From positions 1 to 38,353 of the forward strand of contig SHVU01000017.1 of the NCBI GenBank assembly GCA_009691105.1: a stretch of DNA of 38,353 bases, in the 5' to 3' direction. Numbering within the stretch: the first letter of the stretch is position 1; every line of letters begins with the position of its first letter. Shown piece after piece: positions 1 through 10,422 of the stretch. Both the position numbers and the translations under genes were made by a program. Under the pieces are notes generated by a model that had not been told where the DNA came from, made no database searches, and saw nothing but the letters and a program-made list of their open reading frames with translations. Origin of the DNA: Rhodospirillales bacterium. Its GTDB lineage: Bacteria; Pseudomonadota; Alphaproteobacteria; Rhodospirillales; SHVU01.

Positions 1-90
1 ACTATAGGGTCGGCAGCGTCGCCAAAGAGGCGGCGGCAGGAACAGCTAAACCCCGTGCTCGACCCCAAGGGTTAGCGCCCGATTAAAATA

Positions 91-177
91 TGGTGCCCGC
101 TGTGAGACTCGAACTCACACGCCCTTTCGGGCAAAGGATTTTAAGTCCTGCGCGTCTGCCAGTTCCGCCAAGCGGGC
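91..177 (-). tRNA. tRNA-Leu (anticodon UAA)
   Basis: On the minus strand this 87-nt segment folds as a class II tRNA. A 7-bp acceptor stem (GCCCGCT with AGCGGGC) is followed by discriminator A and an encoded CCA at 91-93. The anticodon loop reads CTTAAAA, giving anticodon TAA (UUR leucine codons). The long variable arm (TGCCCGAAAGGGCG region) and the GTTCGAGTC T-loop are both visible. It lies about 30 nt downstream of the CinA-like gene on the same strand, so it may be co-transcribed with that run. I see no clear promoter of its own and no convincing terminator between 1 and 90. Confidence 0.96.
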
Positions 178-206
178 AACGGCGGCGAATCACGAAGCGG
201 CTAATC

Positions 207-977
207 TTACGCTGAACCGCCGTCGTTTTCCCCTTCCTCGACCGGCTCACCGCCGAGGCTTCGAAGGAAATCTTTGAGAGCGTCCGCCGCCTGATCGACA
301 CGGGCGGCATCGGGCGAGCGCAACACCAGGGTCGCGCCGAAGCGGCCATGGCGGGCGAAGGGATAGCTGCCGATCTCGACGTCGTCGAAACGCGCTTGCA
401 GATCGCCGAGCCCTTTGGCGATCAGGCCTTCTGGTAGGAACGCGGCGATGGCCCGCGACACCACCGGCCGACCGCCGGCCAGACGATCTTTGATGCCGTC
501 GAACATCGCATGCATGATCCGCGGCACGCCCGCCATCACGAAGACGTTATCCATCTGAAAGCCCGGCGCCAGGCTGACCGGATTGCTGATCAGCGTCGCC
601 CCTTTCGGAACTTCGGTCATGCGCAGCCGCGCGTCGTTCAGATCGCCGGGCTTGTAGTAGCCGGTAATCAAGCGCAGCGCTTCGGGATGACGGATCAGTT
701 CGACGCCGAAGGCCTTGGCGACCGACGGCGAGGTGATGTCGTCGTGAGTCGGGCCGATGCCGCCGGTCGTGAAGACGTAGTCGTAGGTGGCGCGGCATTC
801 GTTGACCGCGGCAACGATGGCGGCTTCCTCGTCGGCGATGATGCGCACTTCCTTGACTTGAATGCCTTGGGCGTTGAGCCGCTTGGCGAGGAACGCCAGG
901 TTGATGTCTTGGGTGCGTCCCGAGAGCAACTCGTTGCCGATCAGAAGCACGCAGGCCGTGACAACATTGTCGCTCAT
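207..977 (-). CDS. CinA-like / molybdopterin-binding (MoCF) domain protein
   Basis: A 256-residue protein with the MoCF_biosynth fold. It opens with the LLIGNELLSGRTQD segment typical of the CinA N-terminal family and has the TTGGIGPTHDD loop at about residues 70-82, the conserved MoCF ligand-binding motif. It lacks the C-terminal nicotinamide-nucleotide deamidase domain of full CinA (about 410 residues), so it is the short stand-alone form common in Alphaproteobacteria, often named competence/damage-inducible protein A. The precise substrate is unknown. The family is linked to molybdopterin-type or nucleotide-pyrophosphate chemistry, and the role here is only inferred. It starts 9 nt after the NUDIX gene stops, so the two are probably one transcript. 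Confidence 0.88.
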   Translation of the reverse strand: MSDNVVTACVLLIGNELLSGRTQDINLAFLAKRLNAQGIQVKEVRIIADEEAAIVAAVNECRATYDYVFTTGGIGPTHDDITSPSVAKAFGVELIRHPEALRLITGYYKPGDLNDARLRMTEVPKGATLISNPVSLAPGFQMDNVFVMAGVPRIMHAMFDGIKDRLAGGRPVVSRAIAAFLPEGLIAKGLGDLQARFDDVEIGSYPFARHGRFGATLVLRSPDAARVDQAADALKDFLRSLGGEPVEEGENDGGSA

Positions 978-986
978 CGCATCACA

Positions 987-1442
987 CTAGAGCAGATCGC
1001 GGATCAGCGCGACCAACGGGCGGTCGGCGGGCGGCATCGGCAGATCGGCGAGACGCTCGGGCCGGACCCAGCGGACCGCCTGCCCTTCGCGCGGCTCGAT
1101 GGCGCCCTTCCAAACGCGGCAGGCGAACAGCGGCATCACCAAGTGAAAGTCGGCATAAGCGTGGGACGCAAACGACAACGGCGCCAAGCAACTTTCGGTG
1201 ACGTCGATGCCGAGCTCTTCGGCCAGCTCGCGGACCAGGGCCGCCTCGGGCGTCTCGCCGGGGTTGACCTTGCCGCCCGGAAATTCCCAGAGCCCGGCCA
1301 TGACTTTGCCGGTGGGGCGTTCAGCGACCAGGACGCGACCGTCGGCATCGACCAGCGCCACGGCCGCCACCAGGACGAGCGGTAGGCGCCGGGACGGAGC
1401 CGACCGGTCGACGCAGCCCGGATCAGGACCGGTAAGAGCCAT
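987..1442 (-). CDS. mutT: NUDIX hydrolase, MutT-like (8-oxo-dGTP diphosphatase)
   Basis: A 151-residue NUDIX protein. The NUDIX box is complete at residues 57-79, with G57, E63, R71-E72, E75-E76 and G78 in the GX5EX7REUXEEXGU pattern that binds metal and the pyrophosphate. The preceding MAGLWEFPGGK is characteristic of MutT enzymes that remove 8-oxo-dGTP from the nucleotide pool. The first codons overlap the end of argJ by 20 nt, so the two are translationally coupled. Typical MutT proteins begin close to residue 20 here (the LVLVAAVAL strand), so a later start is possible. The argJ-mutT pairing is a common alphaproteobacterial arrangement. The exact nucleotide substrate is not provable from sequence. 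Confidence 0.88.
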   Translation of the reverse strand: MALTGPDPGCVDRSAPSRRLPLVLVAAVALVDADGRVLVAERPTGKVMAGLWEFPGGKVNPGETPEAALVRELAEELGIDVTESCLAPLSFASHAYADFHLVMPLFACRVWKGAIEPREGQAVRWVRPERLADLPMPPADRPLVALIRDLL

Positions 1443-2652
1443 TGATCTTGATGTAGCCGTCGGTCAGATCGCAGGTCCAGACGGTGGCGCGGCCTTTGCC
1501 GACGCCGACGTCGACATCGATCGCGATGTCGCGGCCCTTCATGTGCGCCGTGACCGGGGCTTCGTCATAGCCAGCGACCACAGCGCCTTTGGCGGCCACG
1601 GCGACGCCGCCGATCGCCACCCGCAAGCGATCGCGATCGGCTTTTTCGCCGGCCTTGCCGACCGCCATGACGATCCGGCCCCAGTTGGCGTCGGCGCCAG
1701 CGATGGCCGTCTTGACGAGCGGCGAGTTGGCGATGGTCAGCGCGATCCGTTTGGCGGCACGGTTCGAGGCCGCGCCGGTAACGTTGATGGTCACGAACTT
1801 CGACGCGCCCTCGCCGTCGCGAACGATCTGCTGGGCAAGATCGATCATCAGCGAGTCGAACGCTTTGCAGAATTCGCGAAGCAGCAGCGACCTGGCGCTG
1901 CGGATCGGTGCATGCCGCGCCGCGCCGGTCGCGAAAGCAATCATCGTGTCGCTGGTCGAGGTGTCGCCATCGACGGTCATGCAATTGAACGAGAGGTCTG
2001 TCGAACGCGCCACCAAGGCCCGCAACACCGGCGGCGGCAACTTGGCGTCGGTGAAGACGAACGCCAGCATCGTCGCCATGTCGGGCGCGATCATGCCCGA
2101 GCCTTTGGCGATGCCGTTGATGGTGACGGTCGTGCCGCCGATCTTGGCGGTCCGCGTCGCGCCCTTGGGGAACGTGTCGGTCGTGGCGATGGCGCGGGCC
2201 GCGTCGTGCCAGCCATCGGCCGTGAAGCTCCGCCCCATTTCGGGCAAGCGATCGGTGATCTTCTTATCGGGCAGCGGCTCGCCGATCACGCCGGTCGAGG
2301 CGACGAAAATCTCGCGCTTACCGGCTTTCAGAAGTTTTGCGGCGGCGCCGACGGTGCGTTCGACCGACGCCATGCCGGCCTTGCCAGTGAAGGCGTTGGC
2401 GTTTCCAGAATTGACGACAAGGCCCCTCGCCTTACCACTGCTGACGGCGCGGCGGCACCAATCGACCGCCGCCGAGGCCGTGAGCGAGCGCGTGAAGACG
2501 CCGGCCACCGACGTCGTCGCGGGCAAGGCCACGAACAGGACATCGGGCCGGTCGCGGTAGCGGAGACCGCAGGCCGCGGCGGCGAGCTGAACGCCGGCAA
2601 CGGACGGCATGTCGGGGAAGCGTGCAGGAGCGAGTGGCGACAATGGCGGCAT
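1423..2652 (-). CDS. argJ: Bifunctional glutamate N-acetyltransferase / amino-acid acetyltransferase
   Basis: A 409-residue ArgJ of normal length. It transfers the acetyl group from N-acetylornithine to glutamate, and can also use acetyl-CoA in bifunctional members, closing the cyclic arginine pathway in the cytoplasm. The autocleavage site is clear: Ala193-Thr194 in the ATML motif, where Thr194 becomes the N-terminal nucleophile of the beta chain. The upstream NGIAKGSGMIAPDM segment and the YIKINGSYRS C-terminus are family hallmarks. The C-terminus ends exactly at a TGA stop, which shows that TGA terminates translation in this organism. It lies 85 nt after the prolyl isomerase stop and overlaps the NUDIX gene by 20 nt. 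Confidence 0.96.
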   Translation of the reverse strand: MPPLSPLAPARFPDMPSVAGVQLAAAACGLRYRDRPDVLFVALPATTSVAGVFTRSLTASAAVDWCRRAVSSGKARGLVVNSGNANAFTGKAGMASVERTVGAAAKLLKAGKREIFVASTGVIGEPLPDKKITDRLPEMGRSFTADGWHDAARAIATTDTFPKGATRTAKIGGTTVTINGIAKGSGMIAPDMATMLAFVFTDAKLPPPVLRALVARSTDLSFNCMTVDGDTSTSDTMIAFATGAARHAPIRSARSLLLREFCKAFDSLMIDLAQQIVRDGEGASKFVTINVTGAASNRAAKRIALTIANSPLVKTAIAGADANWGRIVMAVGKAGEKADRDRLRVAIGGVAVAAKGAVVAGYDEAPVTAHMKGRDIAIDVDVGVGKGRATVWTCDLTDGYIKINGSYRS

Positions 2653-2737
2653 GGGAAACTCGAACGACTAGCGGGAGGGAACGCCCCGCAAGGTCCGGCG
2701 AATTGCCGGCCTCGCGACACGGATGAACGACGGAACG

Positions 2738-3580
2738 CTACTTGGCGGCGGGCGTTCCGTCGGCGTTTAAGCGCTCGACGGTGGCGCGGCCGCGAAGCTC
2801 GTTGACCACCGCGGTGCTGAGTTGGCGCTGCAGATCGGTGCGCACTTCTTCCTCTTCCACCTGGGCGCCGGACGCCTGCGCGGCGCGGCGCTCTTCGACG
2901 CGGATGACGTGCCAACCGAACTGCGTCCGGACCGGCTCTTTGCTGGTCTGGTTGACGCCGAGCGCGAAGGCGGCGTCGGCAAACGGCCCGACCATCTTGT
3001 CTTTGGTGAAGAAGCCCAGATCGCCGCCGGCGCGCGACGCGCCGTCCTTGGAGCGCTGGCGGGCCAGATCGGCAAAGTCGGTGCCGCGACCCAAGGCGGC
3101 GATGATCTCTTTCGCCTCGGCTTCGGTGTCGACGAGAATGTGGCGAGCCCGCACCTCTTCACCGGCCGGGCCTTTTTCCTTCACCATCTTGGCGTGATGC
3201 GCCGTCAGGGCGGCGTCGGTCATCTTGACGTCGACGGTCCGCGACAAAAACAGCCGTTCGAGAAGTTGATCCTCGATTCGGGCCATCTGGCGAAGATGCT
3301 CCGCATCCTTCTCCAGCCCCTGACGTCGCGCTTCGCCGGACTTCAGGCGCGTGTCGATCAGGCTGTTGAGAAGCAGCGTGAACAGGACCTCCTGCGGGAA
3401 CGAGCGGTATTCCTCGGGCAGGCGAGATTGCGCCTCATCGACCTCGGAGCGCATGATCTTGGCGCCGTTCACCGTCGCCACGACGACATCGGGCTTGGCG
3501 GCCGGTTCGGCAGCAAGGGTCGGCGTCACGAAGACGGCCGCGCCGATTACCAGCGCACCGGAAAATGCGATCCATTGCAT
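2738..3580 (-). CDS. Exported parvulin-type peptidyl-prolyl cis-trans isomerase (PpiC/SurA-like)
   Basis: A 280-residue protein. The chosen start (ATG at 3578-3580) has an AAAGGA ribosome-binding site about 9 nt upstream and begins directly with a signal peptide (hydrophobic core ending near TLAAEP). The longer reading frame reaching 3619 would put 13 charged residues before the signal. A SurA-like N-terminal helical region is followed by a parvulin (rotamase) domain at about residues 140-240, with the RARHIL, GGDLGFF and FGWHVIRVEE motifs. It should fold or escort secreted and outer-membrane proteins in the periplasm. It is the first gene of the minus-strand run with argJ and mutT, and is divergent from groESL. 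Confidence 0.92.
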   Translation of the reverse strand: MQWIAFSGALVIGAAVFVTPTLAAEPAAKPDVVVATVNGAKIMRSEVDEAQSRLPEEYRSFPQEVLFTLLLNSLIDTRLKSGEARRQGLEKDAEHLRQMARIEDQLLERLFLSRTVDVKMTDAALTAHHAKMVKEKGPAGEEVRARHILVDTEAEAKEIIAALGRGTDFADLARQRSKDGASRAGGDLGFFTKDKMVGPFADAAFALGVNQTSKEPVRTQFGWHVIRVEERRAAQASGAQVEEEEVRTDLQRQLSTAVVNELRGRATVERLNADGTPAAK

Positions 3581-3644
3581 CGTCGAGGGTTCCTTTGTCC
3601 TACACGGCAGCAGCGCCAAAAATCAGCGCGGGCGGGGTTTTTTG

Positions 3645-3675
3645 AGCATAAACCACAACCGCCCGGCCCGGACAA
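3645..3675 (-). promoter_or_regulatory. Weak candidate promoter for the prolyl isomerase-argJ run
   Basis: On the minus strand TTGTCC (3670-3675) and TATGCT (3645-3650) are spaced by 19 nt and lie about 65 nt upstream of the isomerase start. The spacing is longer than ideal and each box is imperfect, so this is only a candidate. Confidence 0.3.
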
Positions 3676-3723
3676 GTCCGCCGCCGACAGCGGCCATTCG
3701 GAGGCCTTCCCGGCGCTAGGCCC

Positions 3724-3751
3724 TTGACGGATGGGGGGGCGAAACTCTAAA
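3724..3751 (+). promoter_or_regulatory. Housekeeping-type promoter of groESL
   Basis: TTGACG (3724-3729) and TCTAAA (3746-3751) are separated by 16 nt. The expected transcription start near 3758 falls just upstream of the CIRCE element, the usual arrangement for HrcA-controlled chaperonin operons. I see no convincing RpoH-type promoter in the same interval. Confidence 0.6.
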
Positions 3752-3766
3752 TGAACGACGCTTCTG

Positions 3767-3793
3767 TTAGCACTCAGCCACTACGAGTGCTAA
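3767..3793. promoter_or_regulatory. CIRCE operator (HrcA binding site)
   Basis: A perfect inverted repeat, TTAGCACTC - 9 nt - GAGTGCTAA, matching the CIRCE consensus exactly. It lies about 85 nt before groES in the untranslated leader. CIRCE is bound by the repressor HrcA, which is released on heat shock. No hrcA gene is in this window. Confidence 0.97.
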
Positions 3794-3878
3794 TAGCCGT
3801 CGCGGCGGCCTCGATAGGTCGTCTGACACCAAGCAAACAATTGATGCATAAACAGAATTAGGTACGGAGATTGGGACG

Positions 3879-4193
3879 ATGAAATTCCGGCCGCTGCACG
3901 ACCGAATCCTGGTCCGTCGTGTCGACGAAGACCAAAAGACCAAAGGTGGGATCATCATTCCCGATACCGCCAAAGAAAAGCCCATGCAGGGCGAAGTCAT
4001 CGCGGTGGGCCCCGGCGCCCGTAGCGAAAAGGGCGAACTTGTCGCCCTCGACGTGAAGGCCGGAGATCGCATCCTGTTCGGGAAGTGGTCCGGCACCGAG
4101 GTCAAGATGGATGGCGAAGAGCTCCTCATCATGAAGGAGTCCGACGTCATGGGCATCATCACCGGCGCCAAGTCGTCCAAAGCCGCAGCCTAA
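3879..4193 (+). CDS. groES: Co-chaperonin GroES
   Basis: A 104-residue Cpn10, slightly longer than the usual 95-97 because of a C-terminal [10 protein letters not shown] tail. It begins [13 protein letters not shown] and contains the mobile-loop region around [16 protein letters not shown], which contacts GroEL, and the GEVIAVGPG strand. Seven copies cap the GroEL ring in the cytoplasm. An ACGGAGA ribosome-binding site precedes the ATG. groEL follows after an 18-nt gap, and the operon is preceded by a promoter and CIRCE, so it is expected to be heat-inducible. Confidence 0.98.
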   Translation: MKFRPLHDRILVRRVDEDQKTKGGIIIPDTAKEKPMQGEVIAVGPGARSEKGELVALDVKAGDRILFGKWSGTEVKMDGEELLIMKESDVMGIITGAKSSKAAA

Positions 4194-5861
<1,668 letters not shown>

Positions 5862-5890
5862 GCGTCCACGACTCGAATATGCGAATCGGC

Positions 5891-5925
5891 GGGGCCGTCC
5901 CAAAAGGGCGGCCCCGTTCGCTTTT
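5891..5925 (+). terminator. Rho-independent terminator of groESL
   Basis: A 7-bp outer stem, GGGGCCG (5891-5897) with CGGCCCC (5909-5915), continues after a one-base bulge into CCC/GGG around an AAAA loop. It is followed by GTTCGCTTTT. It lies 30 nt after the groEL stop and isolates the operon from secA. Confidence 0.85.
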
Positions 5926-5945
5926 GGGGGCCCTCCGTCCCTTCA

Positions 5946-5974
5946 TTGACAGGGCGTGGTCGGGAGCCTATCTG
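5946..5974 (+). promoter_or_regulatory. Promoter of secA
   Basis: A perfect -35 box TTGACA (5946-5951) and TATCTG (5969-5974) at the optimal 17-nt spacing. Transcription would start near 5981, giving a leader of about 65 nt before the secA ATG at 6046. Confidence 0.6.
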
Positions 5975-5984
5975 TTCGCTCGAA

Positions 5985-6001
5985 GCCCGGTTCCGCCGGG
6001 C
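5985..6001 (+). other. Small hairpin in the secA leader
   Basis: GCCCGG (5985-5990) pairs with CCGGGC (5996-6001) around a 5-nt loop, right at the predicted 5' end of the secA transcript. It may only stabilise the message. A regulatory role is speculative. Confidence 0.35.
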
Positions 6002-6045
6002 GCCCCACCACTCCCGCGCCACAACAGGACCCGTCCAGACCTTCC

Positions 6046-8760
6046 ATGATCGGCGCCCTTGCCCGGAAGCTGTTCGGCTCCGCCAACGACCGCTTCCTTA
6101 AAACCCTGTCCCGGGACGTAGCCGCGATCAACGCGCTCGAACCCGAGATCGTCAAATTGAGCGATGCCGAGCTCAAAGCCCGGACCGCCATGCTGCGCGA
6201 GCGCATCGCCGGCGGCGCCAGCCTCGACGACATCCTGGTCGAGGCTTTCGCTACGGTCCGCGAGGCCGCCAAGCGCACCCTCGGCCAGCGCCACTTCGAC
6301 GTCCAGCTGCAGGGCGGCATCGTCCTCCACCGCGGCATGATCTCGGAAATGAAGACCGGCGAAGGCAAGACCCTGGTCGCGACTTTGCCGGTCTATCTCA
6401 ACGCCCTCGAAGGCAAAGGCGTCCACGTCGTCACCGTCAACGACTACCTGGCCACCCGCGACGCCGAGTGGATGGGTCAGGTCTACAATTTCCTGGGCCT
6501 CACCGTCGGCTGCATCGTCCACGGCCTCAGCGACGATCAACGGCGGCAGGAATACCTCGCCGACGTGACCTACGGCACCAACAACGAACTCGGCTTCGAT
6601 TACCTGCGCGACAACATGAAGTTCCGCCTGACCGACATGGTCCAGCGGCCCTTCAACTTCGCCATCGTCGACGAAGTCGATTCGATCCTGGTCGACGAGG
6701 CCCGGACGCCGCTGATCATTTCCGGCCCCTCGGAAGCCTCCTCGACCCTCTATTCGGCGATCGACGTCCTGATCCCCAACCTCACGCCGGAGTATTTCGA
6801 GAAGGACGAAAAACTCCGCACCGTGACCTTCACCGAGCCTGGCATCGAGCGCATGGAACAGCTCGTGCGCGACGCCAAGCTCATGGAGAGCGGCGGTCTC
6901 TACGACATCGCCAACATTTCCTTGGTGCACCACGCCACGCAGGCGCTGCGCGCCCACAAGCTATTCACCCGCGACGTCGACTACATGGTGAAGGACGACA
7001 AGGTCGTCATCGTCGACGAGTTCACGGGCCGCATGATGGAAGGCCGACGCTATTCCGAGGGCCTACATCAGGCGCTCGAAGCAAAGGAAGGCGTCCGCAT
7101 CCAGCAGGAAAACCAGACGCTGGCTTCGATCACCTTCCAGAACTACTTCCGTCTCTATCCGAAGCTTGCCGGCATGACCGGCACGGCCATGACCGAGGCC
7201 GAGGAATTACACTCGATCTATAAGCTCGAGGTCACCGAGATTCCGACGCACCTGTCTTGCGTGCGCAAGGACGCGGACGACGAGGTCTATCGGACCGCCC
7301 TGGAAAAGTACGAGGCGATCATCAAACTGATCGAGGAATGCCAAGCCCGGAAGCAGCCAGCGCTGGTAGGCACGGTCTCGATCGAGAAGTCCGAGCACCT
7401 TTCGGAGCTTCTCAAGAAGAAAAAAGTCCCGCACCAGGTCTTGAATGCCCGCTATCACGAGCAAGAGGCCTACATCATTGCCCAGGCCGGCGTCGCCGGA
7501 ACCGTCACCATCGCCACCAACATGGCGGGTCGCGGCACCGACATTCAGCTGGGCGGCAACGTCGAGATGCGGATTCGCCACGAGCTCGTCGGCGTCGAAG
7601 ACGGGCCGGAGCGCGACCGTCGGGTGAAAGCCATCCGCGCCGAGGTCGAAGCCAACCGCGCCGTGGCCCTGGCCGGCGGCGGGCTCTTCGTCATCGGCAC
7701 CGAGCGTCACGAAAGCCGGCGCATCGACAATCAGCTGCGCGGCCGATCGGGGCGCCAAGGCGATCCGGGCGCGTCGCGGTTCTTCCTCTCGCTCGATGAC
7801 GATCTGATGCGCATCTTCGGCTCGGAGCGCATCGATGGGATGTTGAAGAAGCTAGGCCTGCAGGAAGGCGAAGCCATCATTCATCCCTGGGTCAACAAGG
7901 CGCTCGAGAAGGCCCAGCAGAAGGTCGAAGCCCGCAACTTCGAAATCCGCAAGAACCTGCTGCGCTTCGACGACGTCATGAACGACCAGCGGAAAGTCAT
8001 CTACGAGCAACGCCGCGAGGTCATGCAGTCGGAATCGGTCTCCGAGATGATTGCCGACATGCGCGAGCACGTCGTCGCCGACATCGTGGCGCGCTGCATC
8101 CCGGAGAACGCCTACGCCGAACAATGGAATCTGACGGGTCTGCACGAAGAGACGCTGAGGCTCTTCGGGGTCAACCTGCCGATCGTCGAGTGGGGTAAGG
8201 AAGAAGTCATCGAGGAAGCCGAGATCCGCACCCGCATCGGCGACGAAGCCGAGCGCAAGATGGCGGCCAAGGTCGCGAACTATGGCCCCGAGGTCATGCG
8301 CGCCGTCGAGAAAAGCTTGCTGCTCCAAATGCTCGATCAGCTCTGGAAGGAACACCTTTCGCGCCTCGACCATTTACGCCAAGGCATCGGGCTTCGCGCC
8401 TATGCCCAGCGCGATCCCTTGAACGAATACAAGCGCGAGGCCTTCGGCCTGTTCGAGGAGCTTCTCAACGCGCTCCGCGAACGCGTCATCTCGGTGCTCA
8501 GCCACATCGAGCTGCAAGTGACGCCGACCGAAGACAAGATGTTTGCCCAGCCGTCGCGGCCGATGGTCGAGACGCGTCAGGATCCGGCGTTTGCCGCCGA
8601 GCCCGCCCCGGTCGAGGCCGAGGCAAAAGCGGCCCGGCCGCGCCGCGGCACCCAGATCGAAGCCAACGATCCCTCGACCTGGGGTCGTGTCGCCCGCAAC
8701 GCGCCCTGCCCTTGCGGCTCCGGCAAGAAATACAAGCACTGTCACGGCCGCGTCGCTTAA
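6046..8760 (+). CDS. secA: Preprotein translocase ATPase SecA
   Basis: A 904-residue SecA, normal length. The reading frame is open upstream to 5956, but family members begin at the [16 protein letters not shown] sequence, so the ATG at 6046 is chosen; its ribosome-binding site is weak. The Walker A motif MKTGEGKT is at residues 102-109, and the [13 protein letters not shown] Walker B/DEAD segment and the NMAGRGTDI motif of the second nucleotide-binding fold are intact. The C-terminus carries the SEC-C zinc motif ([13 protein letters not shown]), which binds SecB or phospholipid. SecA drives post-translational export through SecYEG. It has its own promoter and leads the glycosyltransferase-methyltransferase run. 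Confidence 0.98.
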   Translation: MIGALARKLFGSANDRFLKTLSRDVAAINALEPEIVKLSDAELKARTAMLRERIAGGASLDDILVEAFATVREAAKRTLGQRHFDVQLQGGIVLHRGMISEMKTGEGKTLVATLPVYLNALEGKGVHVVTVNDYLATRDAEWMGQVYNFLGLTVGCIVHGLSDDQRRQEYLADVTYGTNNELGFDYLRDNMKFRLTDMVQRPFNFAIVDEVDSILVDEARTPLIISGPSEASSTLYSAIDVLIPNLTPEYFEKDEKLRTVTFTEPGIERMEQLVRDAKLMESGGLYDIANISLVHHATQALRAHKLFTRDVDYMVKDDKVVIVDEFTGRMMEGRRYSEGLHQALEAKEGVRIQQENQTLASITFQNYFRLYPKLAGMTGTAMTEAEELHSIYKLEVTEIPTHLSCVRKDADDEVYRTALEKYEAIIKLIEECQARKQPALVGTVSIEKSEHLSELLKKKKVPHQVLNARYHEQEAYIIAQAGVAGTVTIATNMAGRGTDIQLGGNVEMRIRHELVGVEDGPERDRRVKAIRAEVEANRAVALAGGGLFVIGTERHESRRIDNQLRGRSGRQGDPGASRFFLSLDDDLMRIFGSERIDGMLKKLGLQEGEAIIHPWVNKALEKAQQKVEARNFEIRKNLLRFDDVMNDQRKVIYEQRREVMQSESVSEMIADMREHVVADIVARCIPENAYAEQWNLTGLHEETLRLFGVNLPIVEWGKEEVIEEAEIRTRIGDEAERKMAAKVANYGPEVMRAVEKSLLLQMLDQLWKEHLSRLDHLRQGIGLRAYAQRDPLNEYKREAFGLFEELLNALRERVISVLSHIELQVTPTEDKMFAQPSRPMVETRQDPAFAAEPAPVEAEAKAARPRRGTQIEANDPSTWGRVARNAPCPCGSGKKYKHCHGRVA

Positions 8761-8777
8761 CGACCGGCATCCCGAAC

Positions 8778-9677
8778 ATGGCCGACCGTTCGCCCGCCGC
8801 CGCCACCGATCCCTGGGATCGGGTGACGGTCGTGATCGTCGCCCATAATTCGGCGTTCATCCTGCCCCAGGCCCTGGCCGGCCTCGAGGCCGCCAAACGC
8901 GTCATCGTCGTCGATACCGCCAGCCGCGATTCCACGGTCGCGGTGGCGTCGCGCTCCCACGAGCGGGTGTCGGTGATCGAGAACCGGATCGATCCAGGAT
9001 TGTCGGCCGCCTACAACCAAGGCTTCGCCGCGGCTGCCAGCGACTACGTTCTCAATATGAATCCCGACGCAACCATCGACAGCGCATCCTTGGGACAGTT
9101 GGTGGCGACGGCCGATGCCTGCCCCGACGCCATCGCCGTGGCCCCGGTCCTCACCAACCGACACGGCCGGATGGAACTCGACGTCATGGGCTTTGGCGAG
9201 CGCCATCATCGCAAGATCGTGGTCGCGCCCGATGGCGCGTTTTGCTCGCGCTTCGTCAACGGCGCCGTCGTTCTTTGGCGGCTCAAGCACTTCCGCGCCC
9301 TCGGCGGCTACGACAAGAGCATCTTCATTTACAACGAGGACGCCGACATTTGCCTCCGAGCGAGCCGCGCCGGCTACAGCATGATCGTCGAGCCGCGGGC
9401 CCATGGCTCCCATGCCGGCGGCGGATCGGAAAAGCCCGGCCTGCGCTCGCGGGTGCGCCGCGACTGGAACATGGCCTGGGGTCATCTCTATTACGAACAG
9501 AAGCACGGCCAGCCCGGAGAAGCCGCGGCCGCGGCCCGGGCTTTGGCGGCGTCCGGCCTTCGCGATGCCGCCCGAGCGCTTGCCTCGTTGCGGCCGGGCA
9601 AAGTTCTCGGCAATCTGGCCAAGGTCCGCGCCGCCGTCGGATTCCTCCGGGGCGCCCCACCCTGGGGCCGCGCGTAA
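8778..9677 (+). CDS. Family 2 glycosyltransferase (rhamnosyltransferase-like)
   Basis: A 299-residue GT2 enzyme. The start at 8778 is chosen because secA ends at 8760 and the sequence then leads straight into the TVVIVAHNS beta-strand. The nucleotide-sugar-binding motif NMNPDAT (the DXD-like region) lies near residues 93-99. A later GGYDKSIFIYNEDADICLR motif carries the acidic catalytic region typical of WbbL/RfbF-type rhamnosyl or related transferases. No membrane segment is evident, so it probably acts at the cytoplasmic face of the inner membrane on an envelope glycan. The sugar and acceptor are unknown. It lies 17 nt after secA and 18 nt before the methyltransferase. Confidence 0.85.
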   Translation: MADRSPAAATDPWDRVTVVIVAHNSAFILPQALAGLEAAKRVIVVDTASRDSTVAVASRSHERVSVIENRIDPGLSAAYNQGFAAAASDYVLNMNPDATIDSASLGQLVATADACPDAIAVAPVLTNRHGRMELDVMGFGERHHRKIVVAPDGAFCSRFVNGAVVLWRLKHFRALGGYDKSIFIYNEDADICLRASRAGYSMIVEPRAHGSHAGGGSEKPGLRSRVRRDWNMAWGHLYYEQKHGQPGEAAAAARALAASGLRDAARALASLRPGKVLGNLAKVRAAVGFLRGAPPWGRA

Positions 9678-9695
9678 TCGGGAGACCGCGACACC

Positions 9696-10397
9696 GTGCC
9701 GATCGCCAAGCCCGAAGACTTCTACGCCACCTACGCCGAATATAAGAGCTACGTGCGGCCGGAGCTGAAGGCTAAGCACGTCAAATGGCTAGACCGGGAA
9801 TTCTGGGTTCCGGCGCGCTGCGAACCGCATCATTCCGTTCTCGAGATCGGCTGCGGCACCGGTCAGTTCCTCTTGTATCTCCACCGCAAGGGCGTGACAC
9901 GCTTCACCGGCATCGACCAGGACGCGAAGATCAAGGACGTGCTGCCGCCCGAAGTCGCGGCCCATGTCCGCATTGCCGACGTCTGGGAATTCTTGAAAAC
10001 CGAAACAACGCGCTTCGACCGGATCGTCATGCTCGACGTTCTCGAGCACTTTACCATCCCTGACGGCGCAGCGTTGCTCGAAGCCGTGCGCGGCATCCTG
10101 GCGCCCGATGGGATGCTGACCGTGCGCGTTCCGAACATGGCCTCGCCCTGGGCCGGTCAGCACCAATATGCCGACCTCACCCACAAGGCGGCCTACGCCC
10201 CGGGCGGGCTTCGCCAACTCGCCATTGCCGCCGGGTTCGATTGCGTTGCCTTCGTCGATCAGCGCCGCGGCAGCCGTTCGCGCCGGTTCCTCGAAGATTG
10301 TCTCCACGGCTTATTCGCGGCGGTCCTGACCGAGACCCCGCCGTTGTGGAGCGCCAACATGATCGCTATTTTGAAACCGAGAGTGGCCCGCGCCTGA
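9696..10397 (+). CDS. Class I SAM-dependent methyltransferase
   Basis: A 233-residue protein beginning with GTG; a GGGAGA ribosome-binding site lies about 10 nt upstream. The SAM-binding motif I (VLEIGCGTGQFLLYL) is at about residues 49-63, the acidic end of strand 2 (FTGIDQD) follows, and a motif-IV-like LDVLEHF lies near residue 112. This is the Methyltransf_11/23 pattern common among methyltransferases of lipid-linked glycan and O-antigen clusters. The target is unknown. Direct linkage to the glycosyltransferase suggests a sugar or glycolipid substrate, which is inference. It converges on accA with a 25-nt gap and no obvious terminator. Confidence 0.83.
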   Translation: MPIAKPEDFYATYAEYKSYVRPELKAKHVKWLDREFWVPARCEPHHSVLEIGCGTGQFLLYLHRKGVTRFTGIDQDAKIKDVLPPEVAAHVRIADVWEFLKTETTRFDRIVMLDVLEHFTIPDGAALLEAVRGILAPDGMLTVRVPNMASPWAGQHQYADLTHKAAYAPGGLRQLAIAAGFDCVAFVDQRRGSRSRRFLEDCLHGLFAAVLTETPPLWSANMIAILKPRVARA

Positions 10398-10422
10398 TCG
10401 GCGGGGCCGGCGACGACCGCCC

